A stretch of DNA of 64,000 bases from Cordilura impudica. Lineage: Eukaryota; Arthropoda; Insecta; Diptera; Scathophagidae. Positions 22,525 through 33,800 of the stretch are shown in pieces (position 1 is the first letter of the stretch; the number at the start of each line of letters is the position of its first letter). The notes below the pieces were generated by a model. The model was given only the letters and a program-made list of their open reading frames with translations. It had not been told where the DNA came from and did not search any database. The position numbers were made by a program, and so were the translations under genes. Where the stretch lies: NCBI GenBank assembly GCA_963682025.1, contig OY821521.1:167272709-167336708 (forward strand), given 5' to 3'.

Positions 22525-23049
22525 TAACGCAAACGGCGTTATTGTTTTAAAATGGAAAGATAAACGGAACGTACTTATGATTTCTACAAAGCGTGATTCT
22601 GACATGGTTAACACAACATCAAAGAGAGAGTAAGTACACGGAAATCGAAAATGGTTGTTGACTACAAAAAAAAAAGCATGTCAGGTGTCGACCGGTGTGA
22701 TCAAATGGTGTCATATTATGCCTGCCCCAGGCGATCAATTCGCTGGTATATGAAGGTGTTTTTCCACCTGACGGACATATCACTTTGCAATACCTGCTGG
22801 ATTTATAACAAACTAAATATTGATAATCATATAACACTATTGTCATTTAGAGAAAGGATTATGAAAGCATATACATCCAGTACATCTACTGTCGGTCATT
22901 TTCCAGATGTAAGCACTTCAAGAAAACGATTCCGTCAGTGCACTAAAAATGAAAAGAGGACCGCAACTAAGTATATATATGTGTATATATGTATATATGT
23001 GGAGTCTGCTGAGACATATCCATGTATCAATATTTGGCACAACCAATAA
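22525..23049 (+). pseudogene. piggyBac transposase, C-terminal half remnant
   Basis: Frame 22651-23049 reads MVVDYKKKSMSGVDRCDQM and then RRSIRWYMKVFFHLTDISL, matching the piggyBac block YNK.MGGVD..D.M and W....F.HL.D... The preceding segment (about 22525-22620) in another frame reads VLKWKDKRNVLMIST, also a piggyBac motif, so at least one frameshift lies near 22615-22650. The Cys-rich C-terminal finger is reduced to scattered Cys and His. The catalytic N-terminal part is gone. Confidence 0.85.
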
Positions 23050-23175
23050 AGTATAAGCATATGTACGAGTAATAAATTCCAAAATATTTGAATATACATG
23101 TGTATAATAATAAAATTTTTTAAATTTCTGTTTTATTGATATAAATCAAACCATTTAGTGACTCACATATGTGAC

Positions 23176-26100
23176 ACATAGGTTAGGTTAGGTTAGGTTG
23201 AAAAAGAGGAGCCATGTATACACATAGCTCATATCCGTTTTACCCGGATATACACTTAAGCCAGAAAGTCGGCTTGTTGTGCGCTCTACATCCTCGTGCT
23301 CATCCGTTAATCTACTCCTTATTTAACTTAGGAGTTCGGTCTCAATAGCAAATCTCCTGAGTGCTTTCCAGCGTATCCCCCTAAGAGCCGCTAGGCCTGG
23401 TATGATTTCGTTGGATAAATTTCTGACCCTTGTTCCGGCAAATGCAGGACAATAACAAAGGTAGTGTTCTAGGGTCTCGTCATCCTCTCCACAAGCTCTG
23501 CATGTGGCCGATTCTGCCCGTCCTATACGGTATAGATGAGCCCTCAGTTCAGAGTGTCCAGTGAGGATGCCAATAATCCTACTCAGTTCCTTTCTATTTA
23601 GACTAAGGATTTCCTTAGTCTTTGAAGTGTTTGGAGAGCCCCATAGTATCTTCGTAGCCTTACCCACGTCAGTTTCCTCCCAAATTGAAGTATGTGAATT
23701 AGTTGCCCACTCCGATAGTTTCAATTTGAGAGCCTGGAAGGGTATTGGGTTTTCCAAATTGACACCCTCCAGGAAAGAACCCTTCCTGGCCAGTTCATCT
23801 GCAATCTCGTTTCCCATTATACCACTGTGTCCTGGGATCCAAATGATTTCAAGTCTGCCTCTTGTAGTGAAGTTTGCAATTTCTTCCTTACATCTGAGGA
23901 CAGTCCTTGATCTAGTTTTGTCCGAGGATATCGCCCTGATAGCCGCTAGACTGTCCGAAAATATTTTCACGTCTCCGGGGCTTGGGATTGCCCGTACGTC
24001 AATAGATCTTATGCATTCCGTTATCGCGACCACTTCGGCCTGAAAGACAGAGTTGTGGTCCGGAATGCGTAGGTGTATGCCATTGGAACGGTCCTCATCA
24101 TAGAAACCTATACCAGTCCTACCATGCAGACTAGATCCGTCTGTGTAGTAGTGTGACCCTGGAAGGTTTCGTAGAAAATTTTCGTTCAACCAGCTTTCCC
24201 TGTCAGGTATCCTTATACTGCAAGGTATGTTTGTCGACACTTCCGCGATTCTATCACAGCTAAAATCCACTGTGTTGAATTCCGGTATCTGGTCCAATAT
24301 TGTTTGGTGTCTGGTCATATGGTCGGTGATGTATTCCCCTGTTACTCTTAGTCGTAACATGGCCAGAGCTGCCTCATATTTAATTCTAATCTCGATCGGG
24401 TGTATAGATAGAATCGTCTCTAAAGCCCTCGTAGATGTAGTCCGTATTGCGCCGCTGATTCCTATGCAGCAGAGGCGTTGTATTTTTTGGAATGGTTTAA
24501 TATAGCATTTCCTGTTCATTGATGTCCATGTGACTACGGATGCGTAGGTTAGAATTGGTCTAACGACGCTTGTGTAAAGCCAATGAGTCATCCTCGGGTT
24601 TAAACCCCATTTTGAACTTATAGCTCTTCTGCAAATGGCCCATATCCGATGAGCCTTCGCGACTTTGCTCTCAATATGGTCTTTCCAAGTGAGCTTTTTG
24701 TCGAGAATCACCCCAAGGTATTTCACCGTTTGTGTGATTCTAATCGTTTTGCCCTGGAAGCGGGGTTCATCGAATTCGACTATTTTCGTCTTCCTAGTAA
24801 AGAGGCATATTTCAGTCTTTTCCGGGTTCACATTTAATCCCCTTGGTTGTGCCCAATCGTATGCTATTTCGAGTGCATCCGATGCCCTCCTACATAAATT
24901 TCTAGGATCTTTCCCCCTTAACAGTATCGCTACATCGTCTGCATAGCAGACAGGTTGGAAACCCTTATCGGTTAGAATCCTTAGAAGACTGTTTATAGTG
25001 GTCACCCAGAGAAGGGGGGATAGAATTCCCCCTTGAGGTGTCCCACAGCAAACCTTGTCTCTTATTTTAATGCCACCAACCTCGCAACTTATCCATCTAT
25101 TCCCTAGCATGTGACTGATCCAGGCTTTGATATCCCGGTCGATGTCGAAACGTTCTAGGGAGTGGAGTAGCGTATTTGTTGATACATTGTTAAAAGCTCC
25201 TTCTATATCAATGAATATGGCTAGAGTAAAGATTTTTAGATCGAAAGATCTTTCTATGTGGTGAACTACTTCATGAAGCGCAGTTTCTACTGAGCGTCCC
25301 TTTAAATAAGCGTGTTGTTTGAACTTCAACAGCTCATTTGGGATTTGAGATTTAACCATGTTATCGACTATTCGCTCCATGGTTTTCAGTAGGAAGGATG
25401 TAAGACTTATCGGTCGATAGGCCTTAGGGTTCGCGTAGCTTTCCTTTCCCGGCTTTGGTATGAAGACCACCTTGGCCTCCTGCCATGCTCTGGGGGTATA
25501 CGCAAGTTTTAGGCAAGCAGAGAATATGCCAGCCAGACTACTGCCAATCAAGTCCCCGCTCTCTTGTAATAGAGCAGGAAAGATTTCATCTGGGCCTGCT
25601 GCCTTAAAGGGGGCAAAGCTTTGTATTGCCCTAATTACCATATTTTCGGTTATTCTATCATATCTTTCCTCTCGATATTGTTCCTCATTAGGCCCTTCAT
25701 ATTGTTCCCCTTCGGGTCCCGTCTGCTGTTCCACGTTGGTTCCAGTTCGTCGGGACACATTGGTACCAATTTCAGGGTCCCTATTCGGCCCATATTCTTC
25801 GGTAAGAAAGTGTGTTTCCATCAATATTCTTAAGGACTGTTCCATCGATTCCGCCCGAATCCCGTCCCTATCGACAAGAGTTTCAGGCTGCGAATGGGTT
25901 TTCGATAAGAATTTCTTGATTTTTGAGACGTCATTAACGCTATCAACCTGTTCACAGAAGTGTCTCCAGGAGTTGCGTTTGGCTATTCGAATCTTCTTGT
26001 TGTAATCCCTGAGCTTAACATGGTAGTCATCCCAGTATATTGCGTGTTTTTTACGACGAGCCCTATTGAAAAGTCTTCGGACGTCCTTCCCAAGATTTAT

Positions 26101-26415
26101 CAGTTCCCCTGTTAGCCAGGGTTTATCTCGGGGAGATCTCCTTTCCCGGAGTGGACAGCATTCCTTGAAGGACTCAATTAGGCTCCTCGTTATTTTGTCC
26201 ACTTCCTCGTCAACCTCTTCGACATACCTTAAGTCTGTGCGAGGAGTAGTTAGACGGGCTTGTAGATTTCTTCTAAATTTAGGCCAATCAGTCTTAGCCT
26301 TATTCCTGAACTTGATGGGTTCAGGTGGTGGGTGTGTCAGTTTAAATAAAATGTATCGATGATCCGAGAAGGAATGTTCGGTAGAGACATGCCAATCTTG
26401 GATATCATCCACTAA
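23176..26415 (-). mobile_element. 5'-truncated LINE with RNase H (LOA/I-like)
   Basis: A 3.24-kb insertion flanked by identical 12-bp CACATATGTGAC at 23164-23175 and 26416-26427. The 3' end (left) finishes with four to five AACCT units, seen on + as GGTTAGGTTAGGTTAGG. The 5' end lacks ORF1 and most of the endonuclease, the usual result of incomplete reverse transcription. It lies inside the piggyBac element. Confidence 0.88.
23323..26415 (-). CDS. RT-RNase H polyprotein, 5' truncated
   Basis: About 1030 codons open without a stop. The first residues keep only the end of the APE endonuclease (SDHRYILF, residues 18-25). Reverse transcriptase covers about 305-560, with FIDIEGAFNNV (402-412), TPQGGILSPLL (460-470) and CYADDVAIL (491-499). 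RNase H covers about 755-885 with all four acidic residues: YTDGSS (D760), E795, SDS (D822) and NEIADELA (D873). A C-terminal zinc-knuckle-like motif CRAC...H...C lies at 973-990. RNase H removes the RNA strand after copying. The ORF runs out into the target duplication with GTG, so it has no own start and cannot be expressed as a full protein. The intact frame implies recent insertion. Confidence 0.93.
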   Translation of the reverse strand, partial: LVDDIQDWHVSTEHSFSDHRYILFKLTHPPPEPIKFRNKAKTDWPKFRRNLQARLTTPRTDLRYVEEVDEEVDKITRSLIESFKECCPLRERRSPRDKPWLTGELINLGKDVRRLFNRARRKKHAIYWDDYHVKLRDYNKKIRIAKRNSWRHFCEQVDSVNDVSKIKKFLSKTHSQPETLVDRDGIRAESMEQSLRILMETHFLTEEYGPNRDPEIGTNVSRRTGTNVEQQTGPEGEQYEGPNEEQYREERYDRITENMVIRAIQSFAPFKAAGPDEIFPALLQESGDLIGSSLAGIFSACLKLAYTPRAWQEAKVVFIPKPGKESYANPKAYRPISLTSFLLKTMERIVDNMVKSQIPNELLKFKQHAYLKGRSVETALHEVVHHIERSFDLKIFTLAIFIDIEGAFNNVSTNTLLHSLERFDIDRDIKAWISHMLGNRWISCEVGGIKIRDKVCCGTPQGGILSPLLWVTTINSLLRILTDKGFQPVCYADDVAILLRGKDPRNLCRRASDALEIAYDWAQPRGLNVNPEKTEICLFTRKTKIVEFDEPRFQGKTIRITQTVKYLGVILDKKLTWKDHIESKVAKAHRIWAICRRAISSKWGLNPRMTHWLYTSVVRPILTYASVVTWTSMNRKCYIKPFQKIQRLCCIGISGAIRTTSTRALETILSIHPIEIRIKYEAALAMLRLRVTGEYITDHMTRHQTILDQIPEFNTVDFSCDRIAEVSTNIPCSIRIPDRESWLNENFLRNLPGSHYYTDGSSLHGRTGIGFYDEDRSNGIHLRIPDHNSVFQAEVVAITECIRSIDVRAIPSPGDVKIFSDSLAAIRAISSDKTRSRTVLRCKEEIANFTTRGRLEIIWIPGHSGIMGNEIADELARKGSFLEGVNLENPIPFQALKLKLSEWATNSHTSIWEETDVGKATKILWGSPNTSKTKEILSLNRKELSRIIGILTGHSELRAHLYRIGRAESATCRACGEDDETLEHYLCYCPAFAGTRVRNLSNEIIPGLAALRGIRWKALRRFAIETELLS

Positions 26416-26521
26416 CACATATGTGACGCCAAGTCTTCACAGAACTCAAGTCACTTATATGTGACTTTTATGTATGTCACATGTACGTGACACGCAGTTT
26501 CTCATGTCACATATATGTGAC
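26416..26521. promoter_or_regulatory. palindrome cluster, right piggyBac end
   Basis: GTCACTTATATGTGAC (26450-26465), GTCACATGTACGTGAC (26476-26491) and GTCACATATATGTGAC (26506-26521), plus the half-duplicated CACATATGTGAC at 26416. Mirrors the left end. Confidence 0.55.
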
Positions 26522-26582
26522 ACATTTTTTTTTCGTGTTTTTATTGAAAGCGCGAAAAATTGCTGAGTGGCGAAAGTGTTAA

Positions 26583-28965
26583 AGCAAAATATATGCAACT
26601 AAAAATCCATGTCATTTTATTGAAAATATATGAATTCGAATAAAAATTTATTGAAAAAGTTCAATAAGTGGGTATTTTAATGAAAATATGCAAAAAACAT
26701 GCATTTAAAGCTAACTTTGAAAAAAATTGGAACTACAAATTGATGTCATTTTTCTTTCAATAGAATTTAATGAAAAAAGTTTACTTAAAAATGCATAAAT
26801 ATTTTAGAAAAAATGTAATCCTTCTTCCTGAAAATTTATGGATTCGAATTGATATTTATGCTAAAAGTGCAACAAATGAATAATTAGATGAAATTACGCA
26901 AAAATAAACAACTGAAAATCGATGTCAATTTATCGCAAATTTAATTATATCTTTATTCTTTAATAAAAAAAAATGTTCCTACAAAAAGCATTTTGATCTA
27001 AATGTGCAAAATCATCTATTTAAGGCAAAAATTATGCTAAAATATGCAACTACAAATCGATGCCATTTTATGGTTAATTTATTAAATCGGATAGATATTT
27101 ATTGAAAAAGTCCAATAAACGAGCATTTTAATAAAAATATGCATAACAAAACATGCATTTATAGCAAAAATAGGCAAATAAAAATCGGTGAATTTTTTTT
27201 TGCAAATTTCTGGATTCGAATAGATATTTACGAAAAAAGTGAAATAAATGAGCATTTTGATAAAGCTCATAAGCAAGCACTGAAAGCAAAAGTATACAAA
27301 AATATGCACGTAAAAATCGATGCCATTTTTTGGCAAATTAATTAATTTACTAGCAAAAAATGCCACTTAGTTGGAAATTTGTTAAAATTATTAAAGTTTG
27401 CAACAAAATGTACTTTTATACCAAAATTTGCAACCACAAATCGATGCCATTTTATGGCATATTTAATAATTTGCTAGCAAAAACTGCTACTTAATTGGAA
27501 ATTTCTCAAAATTTTTAAAATTTGCAAAAAATATACCTTTATAGCAAAATTTTGCAATTTTAGATATTTAGGAAGAAAAAGTTTAGTGACTGTGTCGTTT
27601 AATGCAAATATGCAAGAACACGCATTTAATGCAAAAAATATGCAACTGTATTCGAAAAGAAATTTGTTACAACTGCGAGAATTTAAAGCAAAAATTATGC
27701 AAAAATGTGCAACTACGAATCGGTGCTATTTTATGAAAAATTTATAAATTTGCTAGATATTTATAAAATAAATTTGGTATTAATCATTGCCATGAATATA
27801 TACAAAATATATATTTAAAGCAACAAATTTGAATAACTGTTCAACTTGCAAATCGATGCCATTTATTTGAAAATTTAAAATTCAAGCATGAAATATGCAA
27901 AAATATTCAACTACAAATCGATGCCATTTTATTGAAAATATATGAATTTGAATAAATATTTATTGAAAAAGTTCAATAAGTGGGTATTTTAATGAAAATA
28001 TGCAAAAATATGCACTTAAAGCAAACATTGAAAAATTTGGAACTATAAATCGAAGCCATTTTTTTCAATTGATTTTTATGAAAAAAGTTTACTTAAAAAT
28101 GCATAAATATTTTAGAAAAAATGAAATGCATCTTCCTGAAAATTTATGGATTCAAATAGATATTTATGCCAACATTATATCAAATGAACAATTAGATGAA
28201 AATATGCAAAAACATGCATTAAAAGTAAAAATTAAGCAAAAATAAACAACTGCAAATCGATGTCAATTTATAGCAAATTCAATTATATCTTTATTCTTTA
28301 ATAAAAAAAATGTTCCTACAAAAAGAGTTTTGATCTAAATGTGCAAAATCATCTATTTAAGGCAAAAATTATGCAAAAATATGCAACTACAAATCGATGC
28401 CATTTTATGGGTAATTTATTACAACGGATAGATATTTATTGAAAAAGTCAGTAAATGTGCATTTTATTGAAAATATCCATAACAAGAAGAGCATTTGCAT
28501 ATATGCAACTGAAAATCGATTATTTATTTTTTTTTTTTGCAAATTTCTGGATTCGAATAGATAATTAGAAAATTTTGGAAAAATGTGCAACTTCAAATCG
28601 ATGCCATTTTTTTGATAATTACTAATTTTGCTAGATATTGAGGAAACAAATGTTTAGTAACTGTGTCTTTTAATGCAAATATGCAAGAACATGCATTTAA
28701 AGCAAAAAATGTACAACTAAAATTCTGTTATTTTTTGTGAATTTCTGTATTCGAAAATATATTTACTAGAACTGTGTACTAAATGAGCATTTTGATACAA
28801 TAAATATTCAAAAGCAGGCATTTAAATTAAAACAAAAAGTATGCAAAAATCTGTAACTACGAATCGATGCAAAATTTATTAATTTGAAACTTTAAAGATC
28901 AAGCATAAAATGTGTAAAAATGTGCAACTATAATATGCAAAAACATGCATTTAAACACACAAAAT
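26583..28965 (+). repeat. ATGCAAAAA / ATCGATGCCATTTTAT satellite block 1
   Basis: Tandem units of about 65-280 bp, mostly 125-140 bp or multiples, each with AAATCGATGCCATTTTAT, TTCGAATAGATATTTAT, AAAAAGTTCAATAAATGAGC and ATGCATTTAAAGCAAAA. The stretch from about 26584 to 27100 is repeated at about 27893-28440, a higher-order period of about 1.31 kb. The same satellite occurs in reverse at 43640-48555. Confidence 0.9.
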
Positions 28966-28966
28966 A

Positions 28967-29619
28967 AAAAACAAGCAAGAAAATTATAGTCGGTCTAGAC
29001 CGACTATACGAAACCCCATACCATACGTTTAGAGACCCTATCTCATAGGCCCATATAACTGGTCATAGAAAATAAGCATAAACCAAATTTGAGTGGGATT
29101 TTTATTAATTTTTTTGGCTTCAGATTTGAAAAAGTTCATATCGGATGCTATATCTATACGGTGACTAGTCCCAAAAATGGACCGATCCTGACTGTGTACT
29201 TTGTATTTTGCAAAAATATATACAAACAAAATTTGAGAAGAATCAGTGCAATATTTTTGTTTTTTGATAGATTTGAGTAAGATTTATATGACAGTTTGGA
29301 TCTTATGGCAATTTATGTCGATTTCATAAGGGTCATTTGTATGGCGGCTAGGTCTGAACATGGACCGATTCTCACCAATTTCAATTTCGTTCATCCTGTG
29401 GCCGAGAAAAGCCTATATACCAATTTTCATCAAAATATATTCATATTTGCGACCTGCAGTTTGATTACAAAGTTTACATGGACACACAGACGGACGGACG
29501 GACGGACGGACGGACATCGTTAAATCGAATCAGTTAGTGAAGGGTCTAGGTCAAATATTTTTGGTAGTTACAACCAGCAGCACAAAGTCATTATACCCAA
29601 ACCACATAGTGGTATAGGG
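28967..29619 (-). repeat. DINE-like family F1 copy
   Basis: CAAGCAAGAAAATTATAG and the palindrome TCGGTCTAGACCGA at the left, (GACG)n near 29489-29515, and CCACATAGTGGTATAGGG at the right, where a hAT element follows. Sequence lying just inside the tail is repeated beyond the hAT element at 30858. Confidence 0.85.
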
Positions 29620-30857
29620 TATAAAAATATATATAAAAAAAAAATTAAACTTATGAATGTTATTAGTGTGAACAGTGTTGTTGTTTTTTCCTTTGCAAAT
29701 ACTTGTTTTATCTGGTTTTACTGTTGATAATTGGATGCGCATATCTGCTGAGCAATTCAATCTATTACGATATTTCATTTTCGCAGAAGTATAATAAGAA
29801 AATCCATTTTCGCACAAAAACGTAGTAGAAAATGGTAAAAGCACCCGTTCACCCAAAATTTTATGTTCCGAAATTAGATTTCCCCAAAATGTTGCCAGGT
29901 GGACAGTGTTGAAAATGTATTTTAATTGTTCGTCGGATTTTATTTCAATCAAGTTCTCATATTCCGAGATGACTGCTGCTACAATTTGGTACAATATTTT
30001 AAATTCTTGATATAACGCCCGCAGTTTTTCCAACCATTGCTTTTGTTCCATCATCACTACAAACATCAATACATTTATGAAAATTAATATCATGTTTTTT
30101 CATAAAATTGTTAATGTTGTTGAAAATTTTTTCGCCAGTTGTATTTGTCTCTAAAAAATTGCATAGAAGTAAATCTTCTTCTATTGAGTTGCCAAAATTA
30201 TAACGTATAAAACCAAGCAAAACGGCGAGCTCTGCTACGTCAGTTGATTCATCGAGATGTAACGAATAAGCATCACACAAATGCAGCAGCATTGTTGTCA
30301 GCAGTAGGTGCACTTATTGAAGTGTTTTTATTTTTTAAAGTCCCTTATTTTAACAAAAATTTGGGTTAACTATTCACAAAATTTATCGATAATAAAAAAA
30401 ATACTCATACGATTATTTTCAAAAATTGATAAAATAACTTACCTTTTTATCAAATATTATTAAAACAAATTTTAAATTCATATTTTTAATGCGTATTTTA
30501 AAACAATGTAATTAAAATAAACTGAGGTTTCCCTCTTTTGTTTTATTGAATTTAAAATCTATAACGGCAATAAAAATATTGTTGGCACAATGCAAATGTT
30601 GCCAGATCTGGTTTTTATATAATGAATGAAATGGAATTGGCACATATGAAAAAGAATGGAAATGCATTTTTGAAGGCAATATGAATGGAATTGAAAAAGA
30701 ATTTAGAACTGGATCGAATAAAATCGAGAATTATTTATTAATCTTTATTTATAAATCTTTTTTTTTATAAATTTTTTTTTTACAAAAACTTCGCGGAACC
30801 CCTGCTATCAGTCCACGGAACCTCAGGGTTCCGCGGAACCTTCTTTGGGAAACGCTG
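29620..30857 (-). mobile_element. hAT-like element remnant
   Basis: The right end, read inward, is CAGCGTTTCCCAAAGAAGG and then repeated GGTTCCGCGGAACC motifs, a hAT-type terminus. GTATAGGG occurs immediately outside both proposed ends (29612-29619 and 30858-30865), an 8-bp duplication as expected for hAT. The left terminus is not recognisable, so the left boundary is tentative. Confidence 0.6.
29680..30313 (-). pseudogene. hAT transposase (ZBED5/FAM200-like), fragmented
   Basis: Two frames on the minus strand. The upstream one (30313-29999) has LHLDESTDVAELAVLLGFIR, TTGEKIF and VCSDDGTKAMVGK, blocks typical of the ZBED5/FAM200-like hAT group around the catalytic core. The downstream one (to about 29680) has LATFWGNL, LLPFSTTFLCENGFSYYTSA and RNRLN, the C-terminal hAT dimerisation region. 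About 250 residues expected between them are missing and the frame changes near 30010-30060. The N-terminal zinc finger is also absent. Dead copy. Confidence 0.85.
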
Positions 30858-30879
30858 GTATAGGGTATAAATACTGTCT

Positions 30880-33800
30880 AGCCTCTCTAAAGTGGAAACT
30901 AAATTGGTCCTTAAAAATGAAAAAGGGATTTTGGTGAGTGACGAGGTCTCGTTTGTTTCCTTTCTATATAAAACTAATAAATGTGAAATTTGGGGACAAT
31001 CAGATAAAGAAAAGTCGCGCCGGAAATCGATTGATTTTAATTTAGTTTTTTAAAAAAAGGTACTTTATAATAAAAGGTATTTTTTTTTTATTAAAATATG
31101 CTTTTTTAATAAAATGTACCTTTTTAATAAAAGGTACTTTTTAATAGGTTACTTTTTTAATGAAAAATGTACTTTTTTAATAAAAGGTACTTTTTAAATA
31201 AAAGTCAGTTTTTAAATAAAAGGTACTTTTTAAGTAAAAGGTACTTTTTAGATAAAAGGTACTTCTTAAATAAAAGGTACTTTTTAAATAAAAATAAAAT
31301 TTCATTAAAAAAGTACCTTTTATTAAAAAAGTTCCTTTAATTAAAAAATATCTTTTACGAAAAAAGTACCATTTATTAAGAAAGTACTTTTCATTAAAAA
31401 AGCAGCTTTTATTAAAAAGTACGTTTTAGGAAAAAGTACGTTTTATGAAAAAAGTTATTGAAAAAGTACCATTTATTACCATTTATTTATTGAAATTTTC
31501 AATTGATTTGCGACGCGACTTTTCTTTATTAGATTGTTGCCAAACTTCACATTTATTAGTTTTTTATAGAAAGGAAACAAAGGGGACCCCGTCAATAAAA
31601 GGTTCTTTTTAATAAAGGGTACTATTTTAACAAAATGTACTTTTTTTAATAAATGGCACTTTTTTAATAAATGGCATTTTTTGTAATAAAAGGTACTCTT
31701 TAAATAAAACGTACTTTTTTCATAAAATTTACTATTTTGAATGGTGCCTTTTTAATTTTAATTTAATTTTTTAAAAAAAGGTACTTTTTAATAAAAGGTA
31801 TTTTTTTTTTATTAAAATATGCTTTTTTAATAAAATGTACCTTTTTAATAAAATGTACTTTTTAATAGGTTACTTTTTTTTAATGAAAAGGTACTTTTTT
31901 AATAAAAGGTACTCTTTAAATAAAAGGTACTTTTTAAGTAAAAGGTACTTTTTAAATAAAAGGTACTTTTTAAATAAAAGGTACTTTTTAAATAAAAATA
32001 AAATTTCATTAAAAAAGTACCTTTTATTAAAAAAGTTCCTTTAATTAAAAAATATCTTTTACGAAAAAAGTACCATTTATTAAGAAAGTACTTTTCATTA
32101 AAAAAGCAGCTTTTATTAAAAAGTACGTTTTATGCAAAAAGTAATTGAAAAAGTACCATTTATTACCATTTATTTATTGAAATTTTCAATTGATTTGCGA
32201 CGCGACTTTTCTTTATTCGATTGTTGCCAAACTTCACATTTATTAGTTTTTTATAGAAAGGAAACAAACGGGACCCCGTCAATAAAAGGTTCTTTTTAAT
32301 AAAAGTTACTATTTTAACAAAATGTACTTTTTTTAATAAATGGCACTTTTTTAATAAATGGCATTTTTTGTAATAAAAGGTACTTTTTAAATAAAACGTA
32401 CTTTTTTCATAAAATTTACTATTTTGAATGGTGCCTTTTTAATTTTAATTTAATTTTTTAAAAAAAGGTACTTTTTAATAAAAGGTATTTTTTTTATTAA
32501 AATATGCTTTTTTAATAAAATGTACCTTTTTAATAAAATGTACTTTTTAATAGGTTACTTTTTTTAATGAAAAGGTACTTTTTTAATAAAAGGTACTCTT
32601 TAAATAAAAGGTACTTTTTAAGTAAAAGGTACTTTTTAAATAAAAGGTACTTTTTAAATAAAAGGTACTTTTTAAATAAAAATAAAATTTCATTAAAAAA
32701 GTACCTTTTATTAAAAAAGTTCCTTTAATTAAAAAATATCTTTTACGAAAAAAGTACCATTTATTAAGAAAGTACTTTTCATTAAAAAAGCAGCTTTTAT
32801 TAAAAAGTACGTTTTATGCAAAAAGTAATTGAAAAAGTACCATTTATTACCATTTATTTATTGAAATTTTCAATTGATTTGCGACGCGACTTTTCTTTAT
32901 TCGATTGTTGCCAAACTTCACATTTATTAGTTTTTTATAGAAAGGAAACAAACGGGACCCCGGCAATAAAAGGTTCTTTTTAATAAAAGGTACTATTTTA
33001 ACAAATGTAATTTTTTAATAAATGACACTTTTTTAATAATTCGCATTTTTTTTAATAAAAGGTACTTTTTAATAAAACGTACTTTTTTCATAAAATTTAC
33101 TATTTTGAATGGTGCCATTTTAATTTTAATTTAATTTTTTAATAGAAGGTACTTTTTAATAAAAGGTATTTTTTTTATTAAAATATGCTTTTTTAATAAA
33201 ATGTACCTTTTTAATAAAAGGTACTTTTTAATAGGTTACTTTTTTAATGAAAAGGTACTTTTTTAATAAAAGGTACTTATTAAATAAAAGGTACTTTTTA
33301 AATAAAAGGTACTTTTTAAATAAAAGGTACTTTTTAAATAAAAGGTACTTTTTAAATAAAAGGTACTTTTTAAATATAAGGTACTTTTTAAATAAAAGGT
33401 ACTTTTTAAATAAGAGGCACTTTTTTAGTAAAAGGCACTTTTTTAATAAAAGATTATTTTTTAATAAAAGACGCTTTTTTAATAAAAGGTACTCGTTTAC
33501 TTAAAGATACTTTTTAATAAAAATTTAATTTTTCATAAAAGGTACTTTCTTTTAATAAAAACTACTTTTTTTTAATAAATTGTACTTTTTAATATAAGGC
33601 AATTTTTTAATAAAAGGTCCTTTTTAATAAAAGTTACTTTATTAATAAAAGCTGCTTTTTTGTTAAAAGGTACTTTTTTAATAAAAGGTACTTTTTTAAT
33701 GAAAGGTACTTTAAAAAAAAGGTTCTTACTTAATAAAAGGTACTTTTTTCATTAAATATACTTTTTTAATAAAAGGTTCTTTTTAATATGAGGTACTTTT

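Larger units (their letters stand above)
22233..26578 (+). mobile_element. piggyBac-like transposon, interrupted by a LINE
   Basis: Ends match: left CACGTTCGCCACTCAG, right (read inward) CACTTTCGCCACTCAG. TTAA lies directly outside the right end (26579-26582) and TTTA outside the left, fitting a mutated TTAA duplication. The target is the TTAA of the satellite consensus CATTTAAAGC. Without the inserted LINE the element is about 1.1 kb, so most of the transposase gene is deleted. Palindromes of the form GTCACATATATGTGAC are clustered next to both ends. Confidence 0.85.

Noticed and set aside
23176..23200. TTAGG repeats considered as a telomere or interstitial telomeric site
   Set aside because: Only four to five units, located exactly at the 3' end of a LINE, so a tail repeat is the simpler explanation.
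33247..33504. Open frame of KRYFLN repeats, and similar frames at 31835-32044 and 57095-57531
   Set aside because: The amino-acid period equals the 17-18 bp DNA period of the array. These are translation artefacts of a satellite, not repeat proteins.
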